The notes beneath the pieces were generated by a model, which had not been told where the DNA came from, ran no database searches, and saw only the letters and a list, made by a program, of their open reading frames with translations. The translations under genes and the position numbers were made by a program. Below, in pieces: positions 1-8,766 of a stretch of DNA of 64,000 bases. Position 1 is the stretch's first letter; every line of letters starts with the position of its first letter. The stretch is from Salinisphaera hydrothermalis C41B8 (GTDB lineage Bacteria > Pseudomonadota > Gammaproteobacteria > Nevskiales > Salinisphaeraceae): NCBI RefSeq assembly GCF_000732535.1, contig NZ_APNK01000006.1:100042-164041 (forward strand), read 5' to 3'.

Positions 1-339
1 CTGAACCGAGCGATAGGCCCGCGACCAGCCAACCACCGCCGCTCGGGCGGGCAGATCCCCCGCGAGCCGTCGATCATGCACGGCCAGCAGATAGTGGTTG
101 TCGTTGTTCCCGGACTCCAGACGATCGCCGATCGCTTTTTTCAGGCCGGCCAGCCCGCCCTCGTGATACGCGCCGACCAGGGTCTGCGTCTCGTGATCGA
201 TTACGCCATGCAACTGATTCTGCATGTAACCCGCGGTTTGCCAGTAAACGACAGCAAACAGAATGACGGCGCTGACGGTGAACAGGCCCGCATAGGCCAG
301 CCCGCTTTTAAACGCTCGGCTGCGGAATACGTCAGGCAT
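1..339 (-). CDS. Sensor histidine kinase, N-terminal part (cut by window edge)
   Basis: Only the first 113 codons are inside the window. Reading leftwards from an ATG that overlaps the end of the response-regulator gene by 8 bp, the protein opens with MPDVFRSRAFKSG followed by one membrane segment (about residues 13-33, LAYAGLFTVSAVILFAVVYW) and then the start of an extracytoplasmic region with the pattern VIDHETQTLVGAYHEGG. This N-terminal architecture and the translational overlap with an OmpR-type regulator are typical of a two-component sensor kinase. The kinase core itself lies outside the window, so the assignment rests on topology and operon position. The signal sensed is unknown; the PepSY neighbour hints at an envelope or metal signal. 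Confidence 0.75.
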   Translation of the reverse strand, partial: MPDVFRSRAFKSGLAYAGLFTVSAVILFAVVYWQTAGYMQNQLHGVIDHETQTLVGAYHEGGLAGLKKAIGDRLESGNNDNHYLLAVHDRRLAGDLPARAAVVGWSRAYRSVQ

Positions 340-1024
340 CGGCGTACAACGAATAACCGGCGCCACGAACGGTATGAATCAGCGGCGTGTCGAAACCGCG
401 ATCGATCTTGGTGCGCAGCCGGCTGATATGGGTTTCCACCACGCTGGTCTTGGGCTCGAAATGAAAATCCCAGACCTGTTCGAGCAGCATCGTGCGGGTC
501 ACGACTTCGTCGGCATGCCGCATGAGATATTCCAGCAGTCGAAACTCCCGCGGCTGCAGGTCGATGGCTCGATCGGCCCGCCAGACGCGTCGTTTGACCA
601 GATCCATGGTCAGGTCCGCCACCCGCAGTACGGTCGCTTCCGACTGCAACGGCGGCCGCCGCGCCAGCGCCTGCACGCGTGCGACCAATTCGGCGAAGGC
701 GAACGGCTTGGTCAGGTAATCGTCGCCACCGGCCTCCAGCCCCTCGACCCGATCATCGATACCGCCCAGCGTGGTCAGAAACAACACCGGCGTATTCAAA
801 CCGGTATCGCGCAGGGTTTTCACGATGGCGAGCCCGTCCAGCCGCGGCAGCATGCGATCGACGATCAGCAGCTGATAGCCACTTTCCTCCGTCGCCAGAA
901 ACAGCCCCTCGGCACCATCGCCGGCTACATCGACCGTATGCCCCAGCTCACGCAAACCGTGGGCGACGTAATCGGCCGTCTCCCGATCGTCTTCGATCAA
1001 CAGAATCTTGCAAGCACTCGTCAT
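332..1024 (-). CDS. OmpR-family response regulator
   Basis: 230 residues, the normal length for the family. The receiver domain (about 5-120) shows the acidic pair in LLIEDDRETA, the phospho-acceptor Asp in LIVDRMLPRLDG and the conserved Lys in YLTKPF. The C-terminal winged helix (about 130-228) has the usual LQPREFRLLEYLM and HISRLRTKID blocks. It is co-transcribed with the downstream kinase (8-bp overlap) and lies just after a PepSY gene on the same strand. It resembles QseB/TctD-type regulators but cannot be assigned to a specific signal from sequence alone. Confidence 0.93.
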   Translation of the reverse strand: MTSACKILLIEDDRETADYVAHGLRELGHTVDVAGDGAEGLFLATEESGYQLLIVDRMLPRLDGLAIVKTLRDTGLNTPVLFLTTLGGIDDRVEGLEAGGDDYLTKPFAFAELVARVQALARRPPLQSEATVLRVADLTMDLVKRRVWRADRAIDLQPREFRLLEYLMRHADEVVTRTMLLEQVWDFHFEPKTSVVETHISRLRTKIDRGFDTPLIHTVRGAGYSLYADA

Positions 1025-1072
1025 GGCGGTTCCAGGCCGGCAAGCGGGGACACCCCGCTTGCCGGCGGCTCG

Positions 1073-1477
1073 TCAGTCTTCCGCACCGTTGCGGTCGTGA
1101 TCATTGTCCTCGGTCTCACCGTTGTTCGAGCCCGAAGTCTGCTCGTGCTCGCTGCGCGCTTCCTGAGCTTCGCTGCCGGCGCTTTCATGGCTGTTTTCCA
1201 GCACCTTGCCGGACACCGCGTCGATGCCGACTTCCCGCAGGCCGTGCGACGTCTGGATATCAAAGGAATAACGCAGCCCCGATCCGCCGGCCTCTTTTTC
1301 CAGCTCGGCGCTCTTGATCTTGCCGTGGACCTGATTAAGTGCCTCGGCACGGGCCTGCGGCATCGTCAATCGGGCTCCGGACGGCGCGCCGGTGTCGGTC
1401 GCGGCATACGCGGCCGTCGAAATCCCGCTGATTGCGGCCAGAGTGATCATCGCAAACTTGAAACCTTTCAAACGCAT
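1073..1477 (-). CDS. Exported PepSY-domain protein
   Basis: 134 residues with a clear Sec signal peptide (MRLKGFKFAMITLAAISG..., cleavage likely after AYAA). One PepSY domain follows (about 38-95), recognisable from ALNQVHGKIKSAELEKE and YSFDIQTSHGLREVGIDAVSGKVLE. The last 40 residues are a disordered acidic tail rich in Glu, Ser, His and Asp. Small periplasmic PepSY proteins commonly sit beside two-component systems and are thought to modulate proteases or the sensor; here it lies about 50 bp upstream of the response regulator and is probably in the same operon. Function is inferred from domain and context only. Confidence 0.82.
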   Translation of the reverse strand: MRLKGFKFAMITLAAISGISTAAYAATDTGAPSGARLTMPQARAEALNQVHGKIKSAELEKEAGGSGLRYSFDIQTSHGLREVGIDAVSGKVLENSHESAGSEAQEARSEHEQTSGSNNGETEDNDHDRNGAED

Positions 1478-1886
1478 CGTCTTCTCCTAAAAGGAATGAG
1501 ATCAATCGAGCCGCTCCCCGGCTCGAATCCGCCTAGCGGATGCGTCCAAGAATGGCGTTCAGCGCCTTGCGACGCGTTTGCCGGAACTTTACGAAACGGT
1601 AAGTGTGCCGGGCGTCACGAAACGCCTTATTTGGGCCTGTTGCCGTTTCGTACGCGCGCCCATCGATGGCGAGGAGCCGTCAAAGCCTGCCACCACGATC
1701 AGCCGCGTCGGCGGCATCACCGGCGAGCCCGTTATTCGGGCGCGCTGGCCCGGTGCCACTCGGGATTGATCTCGGTCAAGCCTGTCGCCGCGCGCGCGCA
1801 CCAAACTATTCGTCATGGCGTCATTCCGCATGGCAATAACGGCGGCATGTCGCGTTTCGACAACGTAGAAGCACGAGGACCTCATC
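1478..1886. other. Intergenic region between divergent genes, no gene seen
   Basis: This 409-bp gap separates the leftward PepSY/response-regulator/kinase operon from the rightward Met/Gly-rich protein gene, so it should hold both promoters. No convincing coding frame, tRNA or clear sigma-70 hexamer pair was found. A purine-rich ribosome site (AGGAC) precedes the ATG at 1887. Confidence 0.5.
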
Positions 1887-2582
1887 ATGGCACTTCGCAA
1901 GACTCTTAAGACCACCACCTGGCTCGGCGTTTTGGCGCTGACCACGGCCTTGTCGTCTCCGGCTTTCGCCCAAAACGGCATGATGGGCGGCACCGGGCAA
2001 TCGAGCGCCCCGCCTGCCCAGCAGACCCCGACCAACCCACAAACGCCGCCCTATGGCTACGGCCCGGGCATGATGTACGGCTACGGCCCCGGCGCCATGA
2101 TGTATGGCTACGGTCCCATGATGGGCAATGGTTACGGGCCCGGCGGCATGCCGGGCTATGGGCCCGGCTACGGCGCACATATGGGGCCGGGTTATGGCTA
2201 CGGATACGGCATGCATGGCTATGGCCCCGGCATGATGTACGGATACGGCCAGGGCGTGGGACCGGGCTTGAACCTCAATCCCAAACAGCGTGAGGCGTTG
2301 CGCCAGCAATGGCAGAAGCAAGCCGGCCAACAGCAACAGCTACGCTCACAGCTGTATCAGGACATGAACCAGATGCAGAGCCTGATGGCCCAGCAGAATC
2401 CTGACCCGCAGGCCGTGGGCAAAATCTACGACCGCATCGCGAAAACCCGGCGGCAAATGCTGATCAACGGGGTCGAGATGCGCAATAAATTCGAGCATAC
2501 GCTCACGCCGGAGCAACGCACGCGCTGGCACCGCAACGGGCCATGGTGTCCGGGCAACGCGTATCCCGACAACGACGACTGA
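1887..2582 (+). CDS. Exported Met/Gly/Tyr-rich protein with Spy/ZraP-like C-terminus
   Basis: 231 residues. A signal peptide ends near SSPAFAQ. Residues about 50-130 are an irregular repeat built on YGYGPGMM, with at least seven Tyr-Gly-x-Gly-Pro units and many paired methionines. The C-terminal part (about 135-225) is helical and contains LNPKQREALRQQWQKQ and a final LTPEQRTRW; this twice-repeated Leu-x-Pro-x-Gln pattern is the hallmark of periplasmic LTXXQ (CpxP/Spy/ZraP) proteins. A periplasmic chaperone or metal-binding role is inferred: LTXXQ proteins are envelope-stress chaperones, and methionine clusters often bind Cu(I). It is divergent from a PepSY/two-component operon, which may regulate it. 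The repeat block is not part of classical Spy. Confidence 0.72.
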   Translation: MALRKTLKTTTWLGVLALTTALSSPAFAQNGMMGGTGQSSAPPAQQTPTNPQTPPYGYGPGMMYGYGPGAMMYGYGPMMGNGYGPGGMPGYGPGYGAHMGPGYGYGYGMHGYGPGMMYGYGQGVGPGLNLNPKQREALRQQWQKQAGQQQQLRSQLYQDMNQMQSLMAQQNPDPQAVGKIYDRIAKTRRQMLINGVEMRNKFEHTLTPEQRTRWHRNGPWCPGNAYPDNDD

Positions 2583-2730
2583 GCCTGTAGTGCGTCGACG
2601 GGCACAGCGGGCGACGTTTCGCCCGCGGCTCGTCTCGCAGGCCTCGTTGACCACATCTGCCGGCGGGCGGCCGTGCCCCATGGCTAGGCCGCCCATCTGA
2701 ACTCGGCGTTGCACGCCGGGGAGTCACGTC

Positions 2731-3465
2731 ATGTCCGCGTTTTTGTATGCCCGCGCCCGGCGGGCCTGCCTGGCCGGCCTGATCGTCGCCAGTGCGCTCG
2801 TGTTTTCGATGCCGGTCTGGGCCGCCAGTTATGCCGTGGTATCGGCCTCGGTCGATCTGCGCGCCGGCCCGCGCGTCGGGTATCCGGTTCTCTATGTCCT
2901 GCGGCCCGGGGTTCGCGTGCTGATTCACGGCTGCCTGGACGACTATTCCTGGTGCGACGTATCGGCACTCGATTATCGCGGCTGGGTCTATGCCGATTAT
3001 CTGGATTATGAGTACGACAACCGCCGCGTCACGATCGCCGGCTACGGGCCGCAGATCGGCATCGCAATCGTCGTCTTCAGCCTCGGCGACTATTGGTCGC
3101 ACCACTATCGGCAGCGGCCCTGGTATCGCGAGCGCCACAGCTATGAAATCCGTTACGGGCCGCATGGCGATCGAGGGCGGCCCGTCCATCCTGGCAGCGG
3201 CGCGCCGGATCGCCGGCCACCGTCCCGCATCGAGCACCGCAGCCCATCGCGCCCGGCCTCTCCGCAACACGAACGCAACCCTCAATATCGTCCGGATCGA
3301 CAGCCACGGCCGACGCATTCGCCGTCCTCTCCACACGCACAGCCACCGCGTCATACTCGACCGCCGCAACGGCCATCGCAGGCGCCGCGCCAGCACAACG
3401 GCCCGTCCGGCCATGGGTCGGGCGCGCGCCAGAGCCGACCGGGCCAGCACGGCAACAATGATTAG
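2731..3465 (+). CDS. Exported bacterial SH3-domain protein with Pro/His/Arg-rich tail
   Basis: 244 residues: a signal peptide (to about VWAAS), then an SH3b domain (about 32-90) marked by VVSASVDLRAGPRVGYPVL and the closing RGWVYADYLDYEYD. A short hydrophobic stretch follows (IGIAIVVFSLGDYW), and the last ~110 residues are low complexity (Pro, Arg, His, Ser, Gln). SH3b domains in exported proteins usually bind peptidoglycan or peptides, so an envelope role is likely. The tail is of a composition often seen in poorly conserved secreted proteins. It stands alone between the Met-rich gene and the SOUL lipoprotein. Confidence 0.72.
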   Translation: MSAFLYARARRACLAGLIVASALVFSMPVWAASYAVVSASVDLRAGPRVGYPVLYVLRPGVRVLIHGCLDDYSWCDVSALDYRGWVYADYLDYEYDNRRVTIAGYGPQIGIAIVVFSLGDYWSHHYRQRPWYRERHSYEIRYGPHGDRGRPVHPGSGAPDRRPPSRIEHRSPSRPASPQHERNPQYRPDRQPRPTHSPSSPHAQPPRHTRPPQRPSQAPRQHNGPSGHGSGARQSRPGQHGNND

Positions 3466-3626
3466 CGACGCGAACGCCGGCGCCGACGTTCCATTCACGA
3501 GGTCCACGCATGGGTATCGCCATCCCCCGATTCGGCGCTGAGAACCCCCATCCACCGGCTGAGCGCGCCAAAGCCGGCGATGTGGTATGCCTGCCACAGG
3601 CCTTGCGTCGAAAGCGGCGCGACACA

Positions 3627-4277
3627 ATGCAACGGTGGCTTCTGATGACAACACTCGTGGGCAGTCTGTTCTCGGCCGGTTGCTCGGTATTCGGTTACCG
3701 CGGCGATACGGAAACGCCGCATTACGACGTCGTCGACCGGATCGGCGACGTGACCATCCGACGCTATGCAGCCCGGCTCGCCGCGGATACCGTCGTGGAC
3801 ACGCCCGACGTGATCGACGCTCGCCAGCAGGGCTTCAAGCGCCTGGCCGGCTATATCTTCGGCGGCAACACGACCAAGACCGAGATCGCCATGACCGCTC
3901 CGGTGGCACAATCCACCCAGAAGATCGAGATGACCGCGCCTGTTTCGCAGACACGCACGGGCGCCGGTTGGCGGATACGATTCTTCCTGCCCAGCCGCTT
4001 CAACCGGGCCAATGCCCCGCAGCCGAACGACGACCGCGTCGTGTTGCAGGAATTGCCGCCCGAAACCTTCGCCGTGCTGCGATTTTCCAACAGCCGCAGC
4101 GAAGCCGCGGTACGCGAGCACACCGCCGCGCTCGAACAGGCGCTGGCCGGCAGTCGCTGGCAACCCAGCGGCGCCCCGGTCGCCTGGTTCTATGATCCGC
4201 CGTGGACGCTACCTTTCCTGCGCCGCAACGAAGTCGCCATCCCCGTGCACCAGACATCCGAGACGCCGCAGCCCTGA
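3627..4277 (+). CDS. SOUL-family haem-binding lipoprotein
   Basis: 216 residues from the ATG at 3627. This start gives a proper lipoprotein signal with lipobox FSAGC; longer in-frame starts would place the signal internally. The mature protein is one SOUL domain: HYDVVDRIGDVTIRRYAARL at its start, then GFKRLAGYIFGGN, the repeated MTAPV motif (IAMTAPVAQS and IEMTAPVSQT) and a C-terminal WFYDPPWTLPFLRRNEVAI. SOUL proteins bind haem or tetrapyrroles; bacterial members are uncharacterised envelope lipoproteins. A single-gene unit is likely, as no neighbour points to a pathway. Confidence 0.88.
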   Translation: MQRWLLMTTLVGSLFSAGCSVFGYRGDTETPHYDVVDRIGDVTIRRYAARLAADTVVDTPDVIDARQQGFKRLAGYIFGGNTTKTEIAMTAPVAQSTQKIEMTAPVSQTRTGAGWRIRFFLPSRFNRANAPQPNDDRVVLQELPPETFAVLRFSNSRSEAAVREHTAALEQALAGSRWQPSGAPVAWFYDPPWTLPFLRRNEVAIPVHQTSETPQP

Positions 4278-4370
4278 TCGCACCGGGGTGTGGCGCGTCG
4301 GTTGCGAGCCGGCGGCGGGCCTGCCTACGCTGGGATTCAGACCGCTCATGCCGACCGCCGGAGACGTACC

Positions 4371-5531
4371 ATGGCCCCAACCGATGGCACGACATTCGTT
4401 CTTGTCGATACCCCGGATCGTGACGTCGTCTGGTCCCTGGATCACAGGATGCTCGGCCTCGGCGACGCGTACGCGTTTTCGATACGCCAGTACGTCCTGC
4501 ACGGTGGCAAGCAGGAAGGTGTGTCGTTGATCGAGATCGATAACGGGCATCTGGTTTTTACCGTTATCCCGACGCGGGGCATGGGCATTCTTGAGGCCCG
4601 CGCCGGCGACATCGCCCTGGGCTGGGATTCGCCGGTGCGGGAGGTCGTGAACCCTGCTTTCATCGACCTGGAGGCCCGCGGCGGGCTGGGCTGGCTGGAC
4701 GGTTTCAATGAAATGCTGGTGCGCGGCGGTTTCGCGTGGTCCGGCCATCCCGGCCTGGACGGCGAGCATCGGCTCACCCTGCATGGTCGCGCGGGCAACA
4801 CGCCAGCCTCGCGCGTCGAGATTACGGTGGACCCCGAACCGCCGCACCGCATCCGCGTTCGCGGCGTGGTCCGCGAGGCCACGTTCAAGTTCGCCGATTT
4901 CGAGATGGCCACCGAGATCTCCACGCTGCCGGGCGAAGCCGCCTTCCGAATCTCGGATCGCCTTACCAATCGCAGCGACTACGAGCGCGAGTTCCAGATC
5001 CTCTACCACGGCAATTTCGGCCCGCCGCTGCTCGAAGAGAACGCGGCGTTCGTCGGCGCCATTCGCGACGTAGCACCGTTCAACACCTACGCCGCCCGTG
5101 ATCTCGACAGCTGGCCCCGCTACCGCGGGCCCACCGGGCACTTCGACGAACAGGCCTATACGCTCTGGCCCTATGCCAACGACGACAACCGGACCACGGC
5201 CATGCTGCATAACGCGGCCGCCGATCGTGGCGTCGCGATTCGTTATCGCGTCGATCAATTGCCCGGCCTGACGCTCTGGAAGAACACCGATACCCGGCAA
5301 CAGGGCTACGTCACCGGCATCGAGCCGGGCAGCGGTTTTCCCTACAACCGGGCCATAGAACGCGAGGCCGGACGCGTGCCGACACTCGCCCCCGGCGCTT
5401 CAAGAGAATTCGAGCTGGATTATGCGATTCTCGCCACCCGCGACCAGGTTACCGCGGTCGACGATGAAATCGCCGGGATCCGTGCCGGCCGCGAGACGCA
5501 CATACATACCGAGCCGCCCGTGAAGCGATAG
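4371..5531 (+). CDS. DUF4432 aldose-1-epimerase-like protein
   Basis: 386 residues from the ATG at 4371, which has a GGAG ribosome site just upstream; an earlier in-frame start would add 27 low-quality residues. The fold signature is that of galactose-mutarotase-like proteins: FTVIPTRGMGILEARAGDIALGWDSP, WLDGFNEMLVRGG, and FQILYHGNFGPPLLEE, with a late YVTGIEPGSGFPYNR that carries the family catalytic Glu region. Members are annotated as aldose 1-epimerases or DUF4432 and their true sugar is mostly unknown. No sugar operon is nearby, so the substrate cannot be inferred. Confidence 0.85.
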   Translation: MAPTDGTTFVLVDTPDRDVVWSLDHRMLGLGDAYAFSIRQYVLHGGKQEGVSLIEIDNGHLVFTVIPTRGMGILEARAGDIALGWDSPVREVVNPAFIDLEARGGLGWLDGFNEMLVRGGFAWSGHPGLDGEHRLTLHGRAGNTPASRVEITVDPEPPHRIRVRGVVREATFKFADFEMATEISTLPGEAAFRISDRLTNRSDYEREFQILYHGNFGPPLLEENAAFVGAIRDVAPFNTYAARDLDSWPRYRGPTGHFDEQAYTLWPYANDDNRTTAMLHNAAADRGVAIRYRVDQLPGLTLWKNTDTRQQGYVTGIEPGSGFPYNRAIEREAGRVPTLAPGASREFELDYAILATRDQVTAVDDEIAGIRAGRETHIHTEPPVKR

Positions 5532-5659
5532 TCCGCGCGTGCTGCCGTCAGTAGTGCCAGCCGTCGTCGGCATGCGCAATAATCGGGAATCGGCCGTTAA
5601 CGTCGTGCCGGCGTGCCGTCGTTGAGACCCGAACGGCCCGGTCGATCGAAGGTGGGTGC

Positions 5660-6937
5660 ATGAGTGTTACGGCGGACTTCCTGGCGACGAACCGAACCAC
5701 GCTGAACCTGGCGGTTGCCCTGTTGCTGGGCGCGATCATCGGACTCGAGCGGGGCTGGGAAGCCCGCGAGCAACAGGCCGGGCAACGCATCGCCGGCATC
5801 CGGACCTTCGCCCTGATCGGTCTTCTTGGCGGTGTATCGGCCTTGCTGACCACCGAGGTCTCGCCCTGGGCTTTTCCCGTGCTGCTGGTCAGCGTCGTCG
5901 CGATTGCTCTGGTCGCGTTCAGCCAGCGCCTGGCGCATATCCAGAATTTCAGCATCACCAGCGTCATCGGCATTCTGTTGACGTTCTGCTACGGCGCCAT
6001 GGCGGTGGCGATCGACCCGGCCGTGGCCGCGGCAGCCGCTGTGGTCACCGCCATCGTGCTGGACAACAAGGCCGAGATTCACGGGCTGGTCGAACGCCTG
6101 AAATCGTACGAGCTGGACGCCGCGCTCAAGCTGTTGCTGATCTCGGTGGTGATGCTGCCGTTGCTGCCCGATATCGGTATGGGTCCACGCGGGGTGCTCA
6201 ACCCGTACCAGATCTGGTGGATGGTGGTGCTGATCGCCTCGATCTCCTTCGTCGGCTATTTCGCGATCCGGGTCGCCGGGGTTCGCAAAGGCATTCTGTT
6301 CACCAGTCTGTTCGCCGGGCTGAGTTCATCCACGGCGTTGACCCTGCATTTCGCGCGTCAGTCGGCGCGCGCGCCCGAGCTGAGCCCGCAGTTCGCCACC
6401 GGCATCCTGATCGCCTGCGGCACGATGTTCCCGCGCATCTTCATCTATTGCGTGCTGATCAACCGCCAGTTGCTGCCGTGGCTGGTCTGGCCGATCGCGG
6501 TGATGACGTTGCTCTTCTATATTCCGGCCGCCATCCTCTGGGCGCGCCAGACCGCGGAGCCAACCGTCAGCCAGCCGACGCTCAGCCAGAACCCGCTCGA
6601 TCTCAATTCCGCGCTGCTGTTCGGCTTGTTGCTCACCGGCATTCTGGTGGTCGGTGAGTTCGCCCGCGAATGGCTGGGCAATACCGGGCTTTATGCGCTG
6701 GCGGCGGCCTCCGGCATCGCCGATGTGGATGCGATCACCCTGTCCCTCACCCGCATGTCGCAGCAATCGATCACCGTACAGACCGCGGTGATCGGCATCG
6801 TGATCGCCGCGGCGACCAACAACGTCGTCAAGCTCGGCATCGCGGCCGCTATCGGTCGAAAAAAACTCGCGCTCCGGGTCGCCGGCCCCATGCTCTTGTC
6901 GCTGCTCGCCGGGCTTGCCGTGGCCTGGCTGCAGTGA
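5660..6937 (+). CDS. MgtC/SapB and DUF4010 membrane protein
   Basis: 425 residues, almost entirely hydrophobic with about 11-12 predicted membrane segments. The N-terminal third carries the MgtC/SapB signature LLLGAIIGLERGWEAREQQAGQRIAG with the usual IRTFALIGLLGG. The C-terminal two thirds match the DUF4010 arrangement (ASGIADVDAITLSLTRM, ATNNVVKLGIAAAIG). The transport substrate of this family is not known. Monocistronic; no regulator is adjacent. Confidence 0.88.
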   Translation: MSVTADFLATNRTTLNLAVALLLGAIIGLERGWEAREQQAGQRIAGIRTFALIGLLGGVSALLTTEVSPWAFPVLLVSVVAIALVAFSQRLAHIQNFSITSVIGILLTFCYGAMAVAIDPAVAAAAAVVTAIVLDNKAEIHGLVERLKSYELDAALKLLLISVVMLPLLPDIGMGPRGVLNPYQIWWMVVLIASISFVGYFAIRVAGVRKGILFTSLFAGLSSSTALTLHFARQSARAPELSPQFATGILIACGTMFPRIFIYCVLINRQLLPWLVWPIAVMTLLFYIPAAILWARQTAEPTVSQPTLSQNPLDLNSALLFGLLLTGILVVGEFAREWLGNTGLYALAAASGIADVDAITLSLTRMSQQSITVQTAVIGIVIAAATNNVVKLGIAAAIGRKKLALRVAGPMLLSLLAGLAVAWLQ

Positions 6938-7111
6938 ACCGGACACCCGCCGACACTTGGCCTCACCGTCGCCGCACAACGGGACTCGAATATAGGCACG
7001 ATACATTCAGGAATTGGCGTATTGCCCAAACGGCGACACCGCCGGCCATCTAATCATCCAGCCGAAGCCATTATCCGACCGCCTCGGTCCCGCACATACG
7101 CGAAGAGCCTA

Positions 7112-7142
7112 AAAAAAAGCCCCGACCGTCGGGCCGGGGCTG
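7112..7142 (-). terminator. Intrinsic terminator of the alcohol dehydrogenase gene
   Basis: On the minus strand a 7-bp GC stem (AGCCCCG/CGGGGCT, loop about 10 nt, 7119-7142) is followed by an unbroken run of eight T residues (the A tract at 7112-7119). It lies about 30 bp past the stop codon of the leftward dehydrogenase gene. Confidence 0.9.
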
Positions 7143-7172
7143 TCGCCGCTATCGACGCCGTGATCGACCTAT

Positions 7173-8186
7173 TCAGATATCGAGACAGATCTTGCCGAAG
7201 TGCTGGTTGGTTTCCTGGTAGCGGAACGCATCCGCCAGCTCGCTCAGCGGGAAGTGCTTGTCGATGACCGGATGAATATCGTTGGCTTCGACCGCGCGGA
7301 CCATGTCCTGCTGCTGGCGCCGGTTGCCGACCAGCACGCCCTGCAGACGAATCTGCTTGGCCAGCATCGGCATCAGCGACATCTCGCCCGCCACGCCGGT
7401 CAGCACGCCGATCACGGCGATATGGCCGCCCACGCACACGGCGGTCATGGATTGTTCGAGCGTATGCGGCCCACCAACCTCGATCACGTGATCGACGCCG
7501 CGGCCACCGGTGAGATCGCGCGCGGTCTGGCCCCAGTTGGCGTCTTGCTTGTAGTTGATCAGGTGGTCGGCGCCCAGCGCGCGCAAGCGCTCGAGCTTGT
7601 CATCGCGCGAGGAGGTGGCGATCACGGTGGCACCACAGCTCTTGGCGAACTGCAGGGCAAACACCGACACACCGCCGGTGCCCTGGACGAGTACGGTCTC
7701 GCCGGGCTGCAGCGCGCCGTCTTCCATCAACGCCCGCCAGGCGGTCAGGCCGGCGGTGGTCAGCGTCGCGGCCTCGGCCGGCGTGTAGTTGGCCGGTGCA
7801 CGCGTAAAGGCCTGCGCTGACCGGGTCACGCGTTCGCGGGCATAGCCGTCGATGCCGTCGCCGGGCACGGTGTCGAAGCCTTCCACCTCGGCCTCGCCGT
7901 CGAGCCAGGTCGGGAAGAACGTGCTCACAACATGATCGCCCACGGCGAACTCGGTCACGCCCTCGCCGACCGCCTCGACATGGCCGGCGCCGTCGGCCAT
8001 CGGGATACGGTCTTCGGTCACACCGCCCCAGAGCCCGGTAACCACGGCATAATCGTGGAAATTCAGTGAATTCGCCTTGAGCCGTACCGTGATTTCACCC
8101 GGCCCGGGCGCAGGCGCTTCGCGCTGTTCGCTACGCACGTTGTCATAGCCACTGCCAACACCGACCACAATCGCTTGATTCGACAT
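7173..8186 (-). CDS. Medium-chain zinc-type alcohol dehydrogenase / quinone reductase family, NAD(P)-dependent
   Basis: 337 residues from the ATG at 8186; the preceding in-frame extension overlaps the upstream regulator region and is not dehydrogenase-like. The N-terminal GroES-like domain has LKANSLNFHDYAVVTG and PMADGAGHVEAVGEGV. The Rossmann part has VLVQGTGGVSVFALQFAKSCGA and the closing LSELADAFRYQE. It lacks the usual zinc-ligand set GHE...C, as in the zinc-independent quinone-oxidoreductase branch, so it probably reduces an enone, quinone or aldehyde rather than oxidising simple alcohols. It lies 58 bp downstream of an ArsR-family gene on the same strand, and a dyad between the two genes suggests that gene regulates it. 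Confidence 0.87.
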   Translation of the reverse strand: MSNQAIVVGVGSGYDNVRSEQREAPAPGPGEITVRLKANSLNFHDYAVVTGLWGGVTEDRIPMADGAGHVEAVGEGVTEFAVGDHVVSTFFPTWLDGEAEVEGFDTVPGDGIDGYARERVTRSAQAFTRAPANYTPAEAATLTTAGLTAWRALMEDGALQPGETVLVQGTGGVSVFALQFAKSCGATVIATSSRDDKLERLRALGADHLINYKQDANWGQTARDLTGGRGVDHVIEVGGPHTLEQSMTAVCVGGHIAVIGVLTGVAGEMSLMPMLAKQIRLQGVLVGNRRQQQDMVRAVEANDIHPVIDKHFPLSELADAFRYQETNQHFGKICLDI

Positions 8187-8208
8187 ATCTGGCTCCTTTC
8201 GATTCGTT

Positions 8209-8228
8209 ATTTCGTTAACTGACGAAAT
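8209..8228. promoter_or_regulatory. Candidate operator dyad between arsR-like gene and dehydrogenase
   Basis: A perfect 7-bp inverted repeat ATTTCGT-N6-ACGAAAT lies 23 bp upstream of the dehydrogenase start. An additional partial direct copy (ATTCGTTA) is present at 8202-8209. ArsR-family dimers bind AT-containing dyads of this size; the assignment to the neighbouring regulator is inference. Confidence 0.4.
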
Positions 8229-8244
8229 GTTTGGGCCTACGGTA

Positions 8245-8544
8245 TCAAACCATGCGGCGGATGTCGTCCAGCAAGGCCTCGATCGCCGGTTCATTGCGGC
8301 GGTAATACGTCCATTTGCCGATCCGCGTGGCACAAACCAGCTCCGCGCGCTGGAGAATCGCCAGATGCGTCGAGGCCGTGGACGGCGACAACCCGGCCTT
8401 GTGCTGGATATGACTGACGCAGACGCCGATGCCCACCGGATCACCATGCGCCTGCGGCGGAAACTGTGTGTCCGGCTCGCGCAGCCAGGTCATGATCTGC
8501 AGGCGCGTATCGCTGGCCAGAGCCTTGAGTTGATCCACCATCAT
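8245..8544 (-). CDS. ArsR-family winged-helix transcriptional regulator
   Basis: 99 residues from the double Met at 8544/8541; a longer in-frame start exists at 8694 but adds a non-conserved segment and would exceed the family length of about 100. The fold is recognisable: MVDQLKALASDTRLQIMTWL (helices 1-2), VGIGVCVSHIQHKAGLSPSTASTHLAILQRAELV (recognition helix-turn-helix) and TRIGKWTYYRRNEPAI (wing). A Cys before the HTH (VCVSHI) sits where the metal site is in ArsR/SmtB, but the full CxC is absent, so a non-metal ligand is likely. It is upstream of, and probably co-transcribed with, the dehydrogenase. Confidence 0.88.
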   Translation of the reverse strand: MMVDQLKALASDTRLQIMTWLREPDTQFPPQAHGDPVGIGVCVSHIQHKAGLSPSTASTHLAILQRAELVCATRIGKWTYYRRNEPAIEALLDDIRRMV

Positions 8545-8766
8545 TCGGCCTACGATAAAGGCTTCGCCGCGGCCTGTCTTCGAGGGCTCATCCCCGCCGA
8601 CGCCGCCATCGGCCAATCCATTGTGCGCCAAGGAATTCTCGCCCAAAACGGGGCGGTTGTTCGGCCCGTCGGGCCCCGGTAAGGTCCGAAACAAACGATG
8701 CGCCGGCCCAGCCAGGCCCAGGGCTGGTCATCACCGGCAGGTCCACAGCCAAGAGAACAACAATCG

